Below the pieces are notes generated by a model. It was not told where the DNA came from. It was given only the letters and a program-made list of their open reading frames with translations, and made no database searches. Shown in pieces: positions 6,772-14,533 of a stretch of DNA of 18,278 nt; the first letter of the stretch is position 1, and every line of letters starts with the position of its first letter. Source of the stretch: an uncultured Prevotellaceae bacterium (GTDB lineage: Bacteria; Bacteroidota; Bacteroidia; Bacteroidales; Bacteroidaceae); the NCBI GenBank assembly GCA_946407325.1, contig CAMJNN010000019.1, forward strand, positions 1 to 18,278, given 5' to 3'. The translations under genes were made by a program, and so were the position numbers.

Positions 6772-7716
6772 TTATTTCTGTACCAGACCACTGTTGTTCA
6801 GGAAGTCTGCACTTGCCTTTACACGGTCGAATTGGATGCCACTGCGAGTATCCTCGATTTCTACGAAGAAATACTTGTGTCCGTGGCTGTAGAATGCGTC
6901 GAAGATCTTTGGGAAGTTCATCATACCGCTATCACCCAGGATCAGACGATCCTTAATGTGCAGCATCTGGATGCGGTCGGCATACTTGTTGATCCACTCT
7001 ACAGGATCCTGACCACCCATAACGGTCCAATAAACGTCGAGCTCGAAGATTACCTTGCTTGGGTCAGTGCTCTCGATGAAAATTTCCTCAACGGTCTTAG
7101 GCATTGGCTGACCTTCTGCAGGACGGAAGCCACGAATAGCGAAGCTAATAGGTTCGGTGCCACCAGGAGTCAGTTTGTTAAACTCATAGTTGTGGTTGTG
7201 ATAACCAAACTGGATGCCAGCTGCCTTAGTGATTTCACCAGCTGCATTGAATACTTCTCCTACAAACTGAGCATCTTCTGCGCTGTTGCAGTTAGGCAAA
7301 CCAGGCTGTACCATGTACTTCAGGCCCAAAACGCTGTGGTCTTCAGTAGCCTTCTTCCAGAAGTCCTTGATCTCCTCGAAGTTGTCTTTTGAGTAGTCGC
7401 GTACAGGTGGGTTCAGGTGTGAGCTTACGATCTCGATACCTGCATCGTCGGCCAATTGCTTGAATTCAGCCATAGTAGCCTGACCAATCTTACCATCACG
7501 ATAGCCAGCCAACTCAATATAGCTGTAACCACTTTCTTTGATGCGCTTCAGACCCTCTGCCAAACCATTAGCTGAGAGTTCAGGACCCAGTGAATAAATC
7601 TGCAAGCCCAGAGGACCGCCACCCTTTGGAGCAGCTTCAGCCTTAGCGCAGTTGCTAAACAGAGCACCTAATGTCAGTAAGGATGCTCCCTTCAAAAATT
7701 CTCTTCTATTTGCCAT
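6772..7716 (-). CDS. Exported xylose-isomerase-like TIM-barrel protein (sugar phosphate isomerase/epimerase family)
   Basis: This 314-residue protein begins with NRREFLKG (residues 3-10), a twin-arginine export motif, and a lipobox-like LFSNC with Cys23. It is therefore probably exported folded and lipid-anchored. The rest matches the AP-endonuclease-2/xylose-isomerase-like barrel: LGLQIYSLG, GYSYIELAGY, VSSHLNPP, FGYHNHNYEF, ELDVYWTVMGGQDP, MLHIKDR and FVEIEDT. The His/Glu/Asp residues in these segments are the usual divalent-metal ligands. Proteins of this group act on sugars or sugar-like carbonyl compounds; the substrate cannot be told from sequence. It is the last gene of a three-gene operon of exported enzymes, 36 bases after the phosphodiesterase gene. 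Tat export fits a metal-cofactor protein. Family call is good, function open. Confidence 0.88.
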   Translation of the reverse strand: MANRREFLKGASLLTLGALFSNCAKAEAAPKGGGPLGLQIYSLGPELSANGLAEGLKRIKESGYSYIELAGYRDGKIGQATMAEFKQLADDAGIEIVSSHLNPPVRDYSKDNFEEIKDFWKKATEDHSVLGLKYMVQPGLPNCNSAEDAQFVGEVFNAAGEITKAAGIQFGYHNHNYEFNKLTPGGTEPISFAIRGFRPAEGQPMPKTVEEIFIESTDPSKVIFELDVYWTVMGGQDPVEWINKYADRIQMLHIKDRLILGDSGMMNFPKIFDAFYSHGHKYFFVEIEDTRSGIQFDRVKASADFLNNSGLVQK

Positions 7717-7752
7717 AATTCTAAAAATTAAGAGGTTAATATTAATTCACGT

Positions 7753-8931
7753 TTATTTCAATATAAGTTTTATCCTGTCCAACTTGCCGTCACAAGGAGC
7801 TGGTTGAATGCCCATTAAGTGACAGAGCAGGGGATAGATATCCACATTTTCAAATTGTCGGGCTATGTAACCTTTCTTGAAGGCAGGTCCCACAGCGCGG
7901 AAGATGGCATGCATATAAGGGTCGGTAGGGTCGTAACCATGGGCTCCATATCCGCCACGAGGCGTGTTTCTGAATTCCCAATTCATATCAGGTGCCACAA
8001 TGATATCCCCCAAACGCCTACTGGTGCCATAATGCAGGTAGGCAGGTATTTCATTTTTCTTCCATACAGTGAGGTGGGGGATGTCTTTCAACGTGTTATA
8101 CACGGTTTCACGATATTCTGGTTTGGTAAAGATTGACGTCGGAATTCCTATTATCATGTGTTCATACCATTCAGGTTTCAGGTAATCATCGGGATTGACA
8201 ACCCTGCTAGGGTCCTCTGAAGCCATACCATGATCAGACACTACGATAAAGTTGATCATGTCAGCTATAGGCAATTTCATCAGTCCCTCATACAATTGGC
8301 CCACAGCATCATCCGCCTTCTTGACAGCTTGTCGTGTCTCTTCGCTATTGGGACCATAGGTGTGCTCTGTTTTGTCGGGCTCATCAAAGTAAACCATGAT
8401 GAAGTGAGGACGTTCAGGCTCTGGCAGTTGCAGATATTCCAAAGCCTTCTGCACACGTTCTTCATAAGATATCAGAGGTTTGCCGTAATCGTACCAGTAG
8501 GATGCATGACGGCTATTGTCAAGGTCGCTTCCCACCCAGTAGATGGTAGCCGTTTTCACCCCCTGTCGTTCGGCCGTAACCCAGATAGGTTCGCCCAAGA
8601 AGAAACGAGGGTCTTTGCCCGTCAGCTTATCGCCCACAGCATAGGTAAGTTGCAGGTCGGGATCCCAGAACGAGTTGTTCACTATGCCATGATGGTCAGG
8701 ATAGAGCCCAGTGGCCATAGCATAGTGGTTGGGGAAAGTAGAAGCAGGGTAGGACGGTTGCATGTCGGATTGCACCCCTATTCTTGACAACTTATCCATC
8801 GTGGGAGTTTCATACAAGATAGGGAAATCCCAACGGAAACCGTCACAAGAAACGATGACAGTATAGGTATCTTGTGCTCTAACAACTAAAACTAATAAGC
8901 AAATTATCAGTGTAGTTATATGTCTTTTCAT
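7753..8931 (-). CDS. Exported nucleotide pyrophosphatase/phosphodiesterase-like enzyme (alkaline phosphatase superfamily)
   Basis: This 392-residue protein has an N-terminal signal peptide (about residues 1-19) and the full metal-site pattern of type I phosphodiesterase/nucleotide pyrophosphatases (NPP). Asp30 lies in VSCDGFRWD and the nucleophile Thr65 in YPASTFPNHY. Asp186 and His190 are in DEPDKTEH, Asp233-His234 in VVSDHGM, and a late His in YGAHGYDP. Such enzymes hydrolyse phosphodiester or pyrophosphate bonds (nucleotides, dinucleotides, some lipid headgroups) using two zinc ions. The location would be periplasmic. The length matches the bacterial NPP catalytic domain alone, without the nuclease-like or somatomedin domains of animal homologues. 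It lies 14 bases after the amidotransferase-like gene in the same operon. The true substrate is not evident. Confidence 0.93.
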   Translation of the reverse strand: MKRHITTLIICLLVLVVRAQDTYTVIVSCDGFRWDFPILYETPTMDKLSRIGVQSDMQPSYPASTFPNHYAMATGLYPDHHGIVNNSFWDPDLQLTYAVGDKLTGKDPRFFLGEPIWVTAERQGVKTATIYWVGSDLDNSRHASYWYDYGKPLISYEERVQKALEYLQLPEPERPHFIMVYFDEPDKTEHTYGPNSEETRQAVKKADDAVGQLYEGLMKLPIADMINFIVVSDHGMASEDPSRVVNPDDYLKPEWYEHMIIGIPTSIFTKPEYRETVYNTLKDIPHLTVWKKNEIPAYLHYGTSRRLGDIIVAPDMNWEFRNTPRGGYGAHGYDPTDPYMHAIFRAVGPAFKKGYIARQFENVDIYPLLCHLMGIQPAPCDGKLDRIKLILK

Positions 8932-8945
8932 AAAGTAAAGATTGA

Positions 8946-9764
8946 TTATCTGATTTTGGGTTGTTTGATGTTCGGTTCCTTCAAAACAGGCTTGTTGCCC
9001 CCAGCACGTTTCACCAAATCCTCAAATATTTTTATCCACTCTTTGTTGCCCTGCTGAGCAAAATATTCAGGATGCCACTGAAGAGCCAAGATGTTATATT
9101 TTGGGAAACCCTCAATAGCCTCTACCACACCATCGGGAGCCGTAGCCACAACCTTGAAATCGGGTGCTACATCTTTTACTGCCTGATGATGGAACGAGTT
9201 GACTGCCAACTGTTCCTGTCCCATGATCTCATACAGATGTGAGTCCTTCACTACATTCACATGATGGATGGGTAAAGTACCGTTAGAACGTTGTCCGTGT
9301 TGCAGTACAGGACGGTTAGGGAATTGTGAAGGGAGATCCTGATACAAAGTACCGCCAAAAGTTACATTGGTAAGCTGTTCACCACGACAGATGCCCAATA
9401 CCGCTTTGCCCATCTTCACCGCCGATTGCAACAGCCACCTGTCACTGAGGTCTCGTTCATAGTTTACACCACCTAATGCACCAGCAGGCTCCTCACCATA
9501 GAAAAAAGGATACACATCTTCGCCGCCGCTCAGGATAAGACCGTCAACTTTGCTTATCACCTCAGCTGCCGCTAATGAGTCTTTAGCCAAAGGAATTAAT
9601 ATTGGTATGCCTCCGGCATTTATTACAGCGTCCACATAGGTGTAACGCACACTGGCAGAATTATCACTTGCACTATAACCAGTACTAATGCCAATCAAGG
9701 GTTTTTGCGCCATTGCACCGATGCAGGTCATCACCAACACCATGCTCCAAAATGCTTTTTTCAT
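8946..9764 (-). CDS. Exported class I glutamine amidotransferase-like hydrolase (peptidase C26, PuuD-like)
   Basis: This 272-residue protein opens with a signal peptide (about residues 1-19, ending GAMAQ), so it acts in the periplasm. That is unusual for a fold that is mostly cytoplasmic. The catalytic triad of class I amidotransferases is visible: Cys126 in LGICRGEQ, and His231 and Glu233 in LQWHPEY. The LSGGEDVYP segment (79-86) and ICRGEQ spacing fit the gamma-glutamyl-GABA hydrolase/peptidase C26 branch rather than a synthetase subunit. It would cleave gamma-glutamyl amide bonds. The C-terminus is a Lys/Pro-rich tail. It is the first gene of the minus-strand operon, 14 bases before the phosphodiesterase gene. 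Its substrate outside the cytoplasm is unknown; gamma-glutamyl peptides or cell-wall-derived material are possible. Confidence 0.9.
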   Translation of the reverse strand: MKKAFWSMVLVMTCIGAMAQKPLIGISTGYSASDNSASVRYTYVDAVINAGGIPILIPLAKDSLAAAEVISKVDGLILSGGEDVYPFFYGEEPAGALGGVNYERDLSDRWLLQSAVKMGKAVLGICRGEQLTNVTFGGTLYQDLPSQFPNRPVLQHGQRSNGTLPIHHVNVVKDSHLYEIMGQEQLAVNSFHHQAVKDVAPDFKVVATAPDGVVEAIEGFPKYNILALQWHPEYFAQQGNKEWIKIFEDLVKRAGGNKPVLKEPNIKQPKIR

Positions 9765-9819
9765 CGTTGTTGTTTTTTATGTGCAAAACTGCGGGTAAGC
9801 CGTTTCGCAGAACTTTGTG

Positions 9820-9827
9820 CAAATATA
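9820..9827 (-). promoter_or_regulatory. Candidate -7 element of the minus-strand exported-enzyme operon
   Basis: Read on the minus strand, 9827-9820 is TATATTTG, a TAnnTTTG match. Transcription would start near 9813 and leave a leader of about 50 bases before the start codon at 9764. I see no convincing TTTG at the expected -33 position. Confidence 0.5.
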
Positions 9828-9842
9828 AGAAATCCTTTTGTG

Positions 9843-9881
9843 TTTTGTGCATGGAAACCCTAAAAACTGTTTTTGTGCATG
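9843..9881. repeat. Direct repeat TTTTGTGCATG, two copies 28 bases apart
   Basis: TTTTGTGCATG occurs at 9843-9853 and 9871-9881. Shorter relatives are TTTGTGCA at 9814-9821 and GTGCA at 9781-9785. They lie at and upstream of the minus-strand -7 element in the divergent intergenic region. They could be binding sites for a regulator, but A/T-rich leaders of this group often contain such words. Confidence 0.35.
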
Positions 9882-9943
9882 AATTTCATCTACTTGCTGT
9901 TAAAATTGTGTTAAAATATGTACAACCTAAATAAATTATTGTG

Positions 9944-9951
9944 TAACTTTG
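9944..9951 (+). promoter_or_regulatory. Candidate -7 element of the lipoprotein gene
   Basis: TAACTTTG at 9944-9951 matches TAnnTTTG. The predicted start near 9958 would give a leader of about 45 bases before the ATG at 10004. No clear upstream TTTG is present at the usual distance. Confidence 0.55.
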
Positions 9952-10003
9952 CACCGAAATTAAAAAATGAAGACAAAAAGACCTTATTAATCAAGATAAA
10001 CAC

Positions 10004-11254
10004 ATGAAGAGAATTGTTTATTTAGTCGTCTCAATTGTATCTATTGCAATGTTCACCGCATGTTCAAACGGTGACGAGTTATTAACCCGCACAGTGACTC
10101 CTTTAGAAGTTAACACTCCAAATGTATCTACTGCTGATCTGCCTGCTACAAAGGTATTCGTGCAGGGAGCACATTTATCAGGTGTTGACACAAGATCAGC
10201 CTGGGCCACAACCCGTGCTTATTCTTATGGTGACTTGACTTGGCCAAGTGTAAATATCGCTGAGGGTTGGGAAGTAGCTCGTTTTACCATCAGAATTGAC
10301 GGAACGCTTCCAGGTTGGTTGAATCAAGATGCTGCCAAGTACTGGGGTGGTCATGAAGGTCCTAATTTGGGTAAAGTTTGGACAGGCTATGCTTACGGTA
10401 CTTATGATGATCGTGGCTTGGACTATTATAAGAAAGATACCAAAACCGGTTATAATATTGGTATGTTCAGGTATGTCTATGATGAATCTGGTATTGCTAC
10501 CCAGAGTGCGATAAAGGAAGCACCAGATGTTGCCACATTCCTGACTTATTGGCTGAACAAAGAAAAGAGTGAGACTACTGCTAATTATAAAGCATTAAAA
10601 GCAGCTATTGACGGCCTCAATAACAATGAAACAAAAGTTTTGTGGTATGTTGTTAAGGAAGTAGGCATGCAGTATGGCTGGCACGTGAATGGTATTCTGA
10701 CAAATAATGACGTTGAGAATGTAAATGACGTTGAAGATCCAGACGTAACAGAAGAAGTAAACGCTGAAGTAGAGGCTGGTAACTTAGTGGATACCGATCC
10801 ATTGGCAGTGGTTCCTAATAATGTAGAGGTTGACATCCACTTGCAGGAGCACAAAGATTGGAACGAAATCAAGACTTCCGCTCACATCAGATCCCATTCA
10901 GGTACTGTAACCATCAACTTGCCTTTGACTGAAAGCAACATCATTGAGCAGGATGATTTCAATATCCGTGTGTATGACTATTACTATAAGGAATACGAAA
11001 ATGTTAAGACCAAGATTACACACGATAATAAAGGTGTCACCATTGAAATCTCAGGTATTCAGGATGATATGATTGATGAACTGAAAGCCAACTTCGGCGA
11101 TGGCTTGACCGTTGAGGTACACAGCTATTGTAAGCAGATTGAGGGAGTTTGGGAAGAACTGAAGAAGAGCAAAGTGGTGACTGAGAAAATTTCTGATGTA
11201 AAGGGGCAGATTACTACCGCTTATTCAGGAGATAAAGTAATAATCGGAGACTAA
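10004..11254 (+). CDS. Predicted lipoprotein of unknown function
   Basis: This 416-residue protein has a lipoprotein signal peptide (residues 1-19) with the lipobox FTAC and Cys20 as lipid attachment site. The following SNGDE places acidic residues just after the cysteine, reminiscent of Bacteroidetes surface-lipoprotein export signals. I do not recognise a family. The region from about residue 40 to 230 is rich in Trp, Tyr and Gly (for example YWGGHEGPNLGKVWTGYAY) and looks globular. Residues about 233-265 are a strongly acidic, Asn/Val-rich linker (NNDVENVNDVEDPDVTEEV). The remaining 150 residues look like beta-rich sequence with alternating charged and hydrophobic residues. The gene has a promoter-like element and a terminator of its own and lies alone between two operons. 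An adhesin or surface-binding role is conceivable, but nothing shows it directly. Confidence 0.85.
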   Translation: MKRIVYLVVSIVSIAMFTACSNGDELLTRTVTPLEVNTPNVSTADLPATKVFVQGAHLSGVDTRSAWATTRAYSYGDLTWPSVNIAEGWEVARFTIRIDGTLPGWLNQDAAKYWGGHEGPNLGKVWTGYAYGTYDDRGLDYYKKDTKTGYNIGMFRYVYDESGIATQSAIKEAPDVATFLTYWLNKEKSETTANYKALKAAIDGLNNNETKVLWYVVKEVGMQYGWHVNGILTNNDVENVNDVEDPDVTEEVNAEVEAGNLVDTDPLAVVPNNVEVDIHLQEHKDWNEIKTSAHIRSHSGTVTINLPLTESNIIEQDDFNIRVYDYYYKEYENVKTKITHDNKGVTIEISGIQDDMIDELKANFGDGLTVEVHSYCKQIEGVWEELKKSKVVTEKISDVKGQITTAYSGDKVIIGD

Positions 11255-11276
11255 ATTCTTTTTCATAACACACAGA

Positions 11277-11317
11277 AAAGGTGGTGACCATTTATTTGGT
11301 TGCCACCTTTCTTTTTT
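11277..11317 (+). terminator. Rho-independent terminator of the lipoprotein gene
   Basis: AAAGGTGGTGACCA (11277-11290) pairs with TGGTTGCCACCTTT (11297-11310), 14 pairs with two G-U wobbles and a 6-base loop. CTTTTTT (11311-11317) follows. It is 22 bases after the stop codon. Confidence 0.9.
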
Positions 11318-11353
11318 AGTTGTTTCCTCCTAGTATAAAAATAATGCAATTAA

Positions 11354-11385
11354 TTTGCTATGTTTTCTACTTATTTTTAACTTTG
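11354..11385 (+). promoter_or_regulatory. Bacteroidetes-type promoter of the hexuronate operon
   Basis: TTTG at 11354-11357 is followed after 20 bases by TAACTTTG at 11378-11385, a full TTTG/TAnnTTTG match. The start near 11392 leaves about 23 bases before the kdgK ATG. This is the best promoter for the whole kdgK-to-uxaC run. I see no obvious operator palindrome next to it. Confidence 0.72.
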
Positions 11386-11414
11386 CGTAATTAACAGTAA
11401 ATTATCTGGATTTT

Positions 11415-12440
11415 ATGGGAAAGAAAATAGTGACTATGGGTGAGATTATGCTCAGGCTCTCTACGCCTGGCAACACCCGTTTCGTTCAGTCGGATGTCTT
11501 TGACGTAGTGTATGGTGGTGGTGAGGCCAATGTGGCAGTAAGTTGTGCCAACTACGGGCATGATGCCTATTTTGTAACTAAGCTCCCATTGCACGAAATC
11601 GGACAGGCAGCTGTCAATTCATTGCGTAAATTTGGTGTCAAGACCGATTATATAGCTCGTGGGGGTGACCGTGTAGGCATTTATTATCTGGAGACAGGTG
11701 CTTCCATGCGTCCCAGTAAGGTGATTTACGACCGAGCCCATTCAGCTATTGCAGAGGCCGACCCAGCTGATTTTGATTTCGACTACATCATGAGAGGTGC
11801 CGATTGGTTCCATTGGTCAGGCATCACACCTGCCATCAGCGATAAGGCTGCTCTATTGGTGAAGTTGGCTTGTGAGGCAGCTAAACGCAACAACGTAACT
11901 GTTTCCTGTGACCTGAACTTCCGCAAGAAGCTATGGACAAAGGAGAAGGCACAGAGCGTGATGAGGCCTTTGATGCAGTATGTGGATGTTTGTATCGGCA
12001 ATGAGGAAGATGCAGAGCTTTGCCTGGGCTTTAAGCCACAGGCTGATGTGACGGGAGGAAAGACTGATGCAGCTGGTTATAAAGGCATCTTCGAAGCGAT
12101 GGCCAAGGAGTTTGGTTTCAAGTATGTGGCATCAACCTTGCGAGAGTCATTCTCTGCTACACATAACGGTTGGAAGGCCATGATATATAATGGCCAAGAG
12201 TTTTATGAATCCAAGCGCTATGACATCAATCCTATCATCGACCGCGTGGGTGGTGGTGATTCGTTCTCTGGCGGCTTGATTCATGGTTTGCTTACTAAAG
12301 CTAATCAGGGTGATGCACTTGAGTTTGCCGTTGCTGCTTCAGCGTTGAAGCATACTATCCCTGGTGATGTCAATATGGTAAGTGTTGCTGAGGTTGAGGC
12401 TCTTGCTGGGGGCGATGCTTCAGGACGTGTTCAACGATAA
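11415..12440 (+). CDS. kdgK: 2-dehydro-3-deoxygluconokinase (KDG kinase)
   Basis: This 341-residue PfkB-family sugar kinase should phosphorylate 2-keto-3-deoxygluconate to KDPG with ATP in the cytoplasm. The N-terminal GEIMLRLSTPG and the YGGGEANVA substrate-side motif (about 34-42) are typical of KDG kinases. The PfkB signature near the C-terminus is RVGGGDSFSGG, with Asp282 as the catalytic base. Length is normal. The strongest support for the specific substrate is the context: uxuB, uxuA, eda and uxaC follow in the same direction, which makes the complete route from a hexuronate. A recognised promoter lies directly upstream, so this is the first gene of the operon. A fructokinase or ribokinase is unlikely in this setting. 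Confidence 0.92.
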   Translation: MGKKIVTMGEIMLRLSTPGNTRFVQSDVFDVVYGGGEANVAVSCANYGHDAYFVTKLPLHEIGQAAVNSLRKFGVKTDYIARGGDRVGIYYLETGASMRPSKVIYDRAHSAIAEADPADFDFDYIMRGADWFHWSGITPAISDKAALLVKLACEAAKRNNVTVSCDLNFRKKLWTKEKAQSVMRPLMQYVDVCIGNEEDAELCLGFKPQADVTGGKTDAAGYKGIFEAMAKEFGFKYVASTLRESFSATHNGWKAMIYNGQEFYESKRYDINPIIDRVGGGDSFSGGLIHGLLTKANQGDALEFAVAASALKHTIPGDVNMVSVAEVEALAGGDASGRVQR

Positions 12441-12448
12441 CAATAAAG

Positions 12449-12456
12449 TATTTTTG
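12449..12456 (+). promoter_or_regulatory. Weak internal promoter candidate before the GH2 gene
   Basis: TATTTTTG at 12449-12456 matches TAnnTTTG in the 53-base gap between kdgK and the GH2 gene. No TTTG is present at the right distance upstream, so it may be fortuitous. Confidence 0.3.
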
Positions 12457-12493
12457 GTGACTACATTGATTATCTAAGAATAAATTTAATAAT

Positions 12494-14524
12494 ATGAAAA
12501 ATATTAAAGCTTTGTTGGTGGCATTGACGTTGTTAATGGTCAACATTCCATGGTCAACGATCAACGGTAGAGAGGTAACCTCATTGAACGCCGCTTGGCA
12601 ATTCCGCAAAGGTACGTTCAGTGTGTGGGGCGTATATCCCAATATTGCTGTGCCAAAGGGCGAGAAGACGGTGAACCTGCCTCATACCTTCAATGATGTG
12701 GATTTCATGAACGATGGGGGTTACTATCGTGGTGAAGGCTCTTACATGAAGGAGATTGAGGTGCCAGAAAACTGGAAAGGCAAGCGCATTTTTGTGAAGT
12801 TCGAGGGTGCCGGAGCCGTAACGAATGTGCAGGTTAACTGGAAGCAGGTGGGTGAGCATAAGGGTGCTTACAATGCCTTTACGTATGAGTTGACCGACTA
12901 CCTGACATTCGGCCAGAAGAATTACCTGTTGGTTACTTGCGACAACAGTCACCGTTTTGATGTGGCTACACAGAGTGGCGACTTCAATATCTATGGTGGC
13001 TTGTATCGCGATGCTTGGCTGATTGTTACCGACGAGGTGGCTATTTCTCCGCTTTATTTCGGCTCTGACGGTTTACTGGTAACGCAGAAATCATTGACCA
13101 ACGACCACGCTGAGGTGAGTGCAGAGATTCATCTCACCAGCAAGTCGGACTATCAGGACTGCGAGGTTGTGTTCCAGTTGGTGGATGCAGCCGGCAAGGT
13201 GGTGGCAAACAAGAAAACCAATATCATCAACAATGATAGGGCTATCATCAACGTGGGCGTGGATCATCCGCATCTGTGGGACGGTATGGCTGATCCATAT
13301 TTGTATAAGGTGGTAGCAGTGCTCCTGAAGGGTGGTAAGGAAATGGATCGTGTGGAGGATCAGTTTGGCCTCCGCAACTTCTATGTGGATGAGAACAAGG
13401 GTTTCTTCCTCAACGGCAAGCACCTCAAGTTGCGTGGCGTTTCTCGTCATCAAGACTGGGCAGGCATTGCTTCTGCTTTGACAAAGGAGAATCACCTTAC
13501 CGATTTGAACATCATCCAGGAGATGGGTGTGAATGCTTTGCGTCTGGCGCATTATCCGCAGGCTCACTTTATGTTTGAGGAGGCCGACCGTCGTGGTTTT
13601 GTGGTATGGGAGGAAATCCCGTTTGTGAATACCTATGTAGGATACAAGGACTTCGACGATAACCTGCGCTTGCAGCTCCAGGAAATGATTATCCAGAACT
13701 ACAACCATCCCAGCATCATGTTCTGGGGCTTGTTTAACGAGGTGGCTGGTGGACAGGATGCCATTGTGTCTGAGTTGAACGATATGGCTCATCGCATTGA
13801 CCCTGTGCGTATCACCACATCGGCTACCTGTTTTGAGGGCGACTACAACTTTATCTCTGACGTGATGGGTTGGAACAAATACTTTGGTTGGTACAATGGT
13901 AAGATGGAGGATTTTGCTCCGTTCTTCGACGAGTGGCACAAAACCTATCCCAACGCTAAGATTTCCGTTAGCGAATATGGGGCAGGTGCCAGCATCAACC
14001 AACACATTGGTAAGTTCGATGAGGATAATAAAGAATATAACAATCCTCGTGGTAAACTGCATCCTGAAGAGAAGCAGACTATCTACCACATGAAGCACCT
14101 GAAAATGATTGAGGAACGCGACTATATCTGGGGCTCCTACGTGTGGAATATGTTTGACTTCGCTTCGTCCATGCGTACGGAGGGCGATACCAACAATATC
14201 AACGACAAGGGCTTGGTAACCCACAACCGTCAGACGCGCAAGGATGCGTTCTATCTGTTCAAGGCCAACTGGAACAAGGCAGAGAATACCGTACATCTGT
14301 GCTCGAAGCGCTATGTAGATAGAAAAGAGGATGTGACCGACATCATTGTCTTTACTACAGCTCCTAATGTGAAGTTATATATCAATGGCAAGCTGGTAGG
14401 CACCCAAAAGACTGATGCCTACGCTACCGTTGTTTGGGAGAATGTGAAACTGAACAAAGGAGTGAATCAGGTGGAGGTGCGAACAGCTCATGGCAATGAT
14501 TCTGCAACGTGGAATGTACAATGA
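12494..14524 (+). CDS. Exported glycoside hydrolase family 2 enzyme, possibly a beta-glucuronidase
   Basis: This 676-residue protein has a signal peptide (about residues 1-25) and the GH2 layout. A sugar-binding jelly roll lies at about 27-180, an immunoglobulin-like domain at about 185-295, a TIM barrel at about 300-595, and a small beta domain of the DUF4982 type at about 610-676. The acid/base is Glu416 in FWGLFNEV and the nucleophile Glu494 in ISVSEYGAGA. After the barrel, N570-D571-K572 fits the N-x-K pattern by which beta-glucuronidases hold the carboxylate of the substrate. However, N-D-K-G is also common in GH2 beta-galactosidases, so this alone does not decide. The position between kdgK and uxuB/uxuA argues that it frees a uronic acid in the periplasm for the pathway. 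Exact linkage and substrate remain open. Confidence 0.9.
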   Translation: MKNIKALLVALTLLMVNIPWSTINGREVTSLNAAWQFRKGTFSVWGVYPNIAVPKGEKTVNLPHTFNDVDFMNDGGYYRGEGSYMKEIEVPENWKGKRIFVKFEGAGAVTNVQVNWKQVGEHKGAYNAFTYELTDYLTFGQKNYLLVTCDNSHRFDVATQSGDFNIYGGLYRDAWLIVTDEVAISPLYFGSDGLLVTQKSLTNDHAEVSAEIHLTSKSDYQDCEVVFQLVDAAGKVVANKKTNIINNDRAIINVGVDHPHLWDGMADPYLYKVVAVLLKGGKEMDRVEDQFGLRNFYVDENKGFFLNGKHLKLRGVSRHQDWAGIASALTKENHLTDLNIIQEMGVNALRLAHYPQAHFMFEEADRRGFVVWEEIPFVNTYVGYKDFDDNLRLQLQEMIIQNYNHPSIMFWGLFNEVAGGQDAIVSELNDMAHRIDPVRITTSATCFEGDYNFISDVMGWNKYFGWYNGKMEDFAPFFDEWHKTYPNAKISVSEYGAGASINQHIGKFDEDNKEYNNPRGKLHPEEKQTIYHMKHLKMIEERDYIWGSYVWNMFDFASSMRTEGDTNNINDKGLVTHNRQTRKDAFYLFKANWNKAENTVHLCSKRYVDRKEDVTDIIVFTTAPNVKLYINGKLVGTQKTDAYATVVWENVKLNKGVNQVEVRTAHGNDSATWNVQ

Positions 14525-14533
14525 TTTTTAATT

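Noticed and set aside
6832..7392. Plus-strand open frame of 186 codons opposite the isomerase-like gene
   Set aside because: Shadow of the minus-strand gene, which has clear export and family motifs.
13091..14296. Long minus-strand open frame of 401 codons opposite the GH2 gene
   Set aside because: It is the antisense shadow of a strongly supported GH2 coding region. The translation has no recognisable domain, and no promoter or separate gene context supports it.
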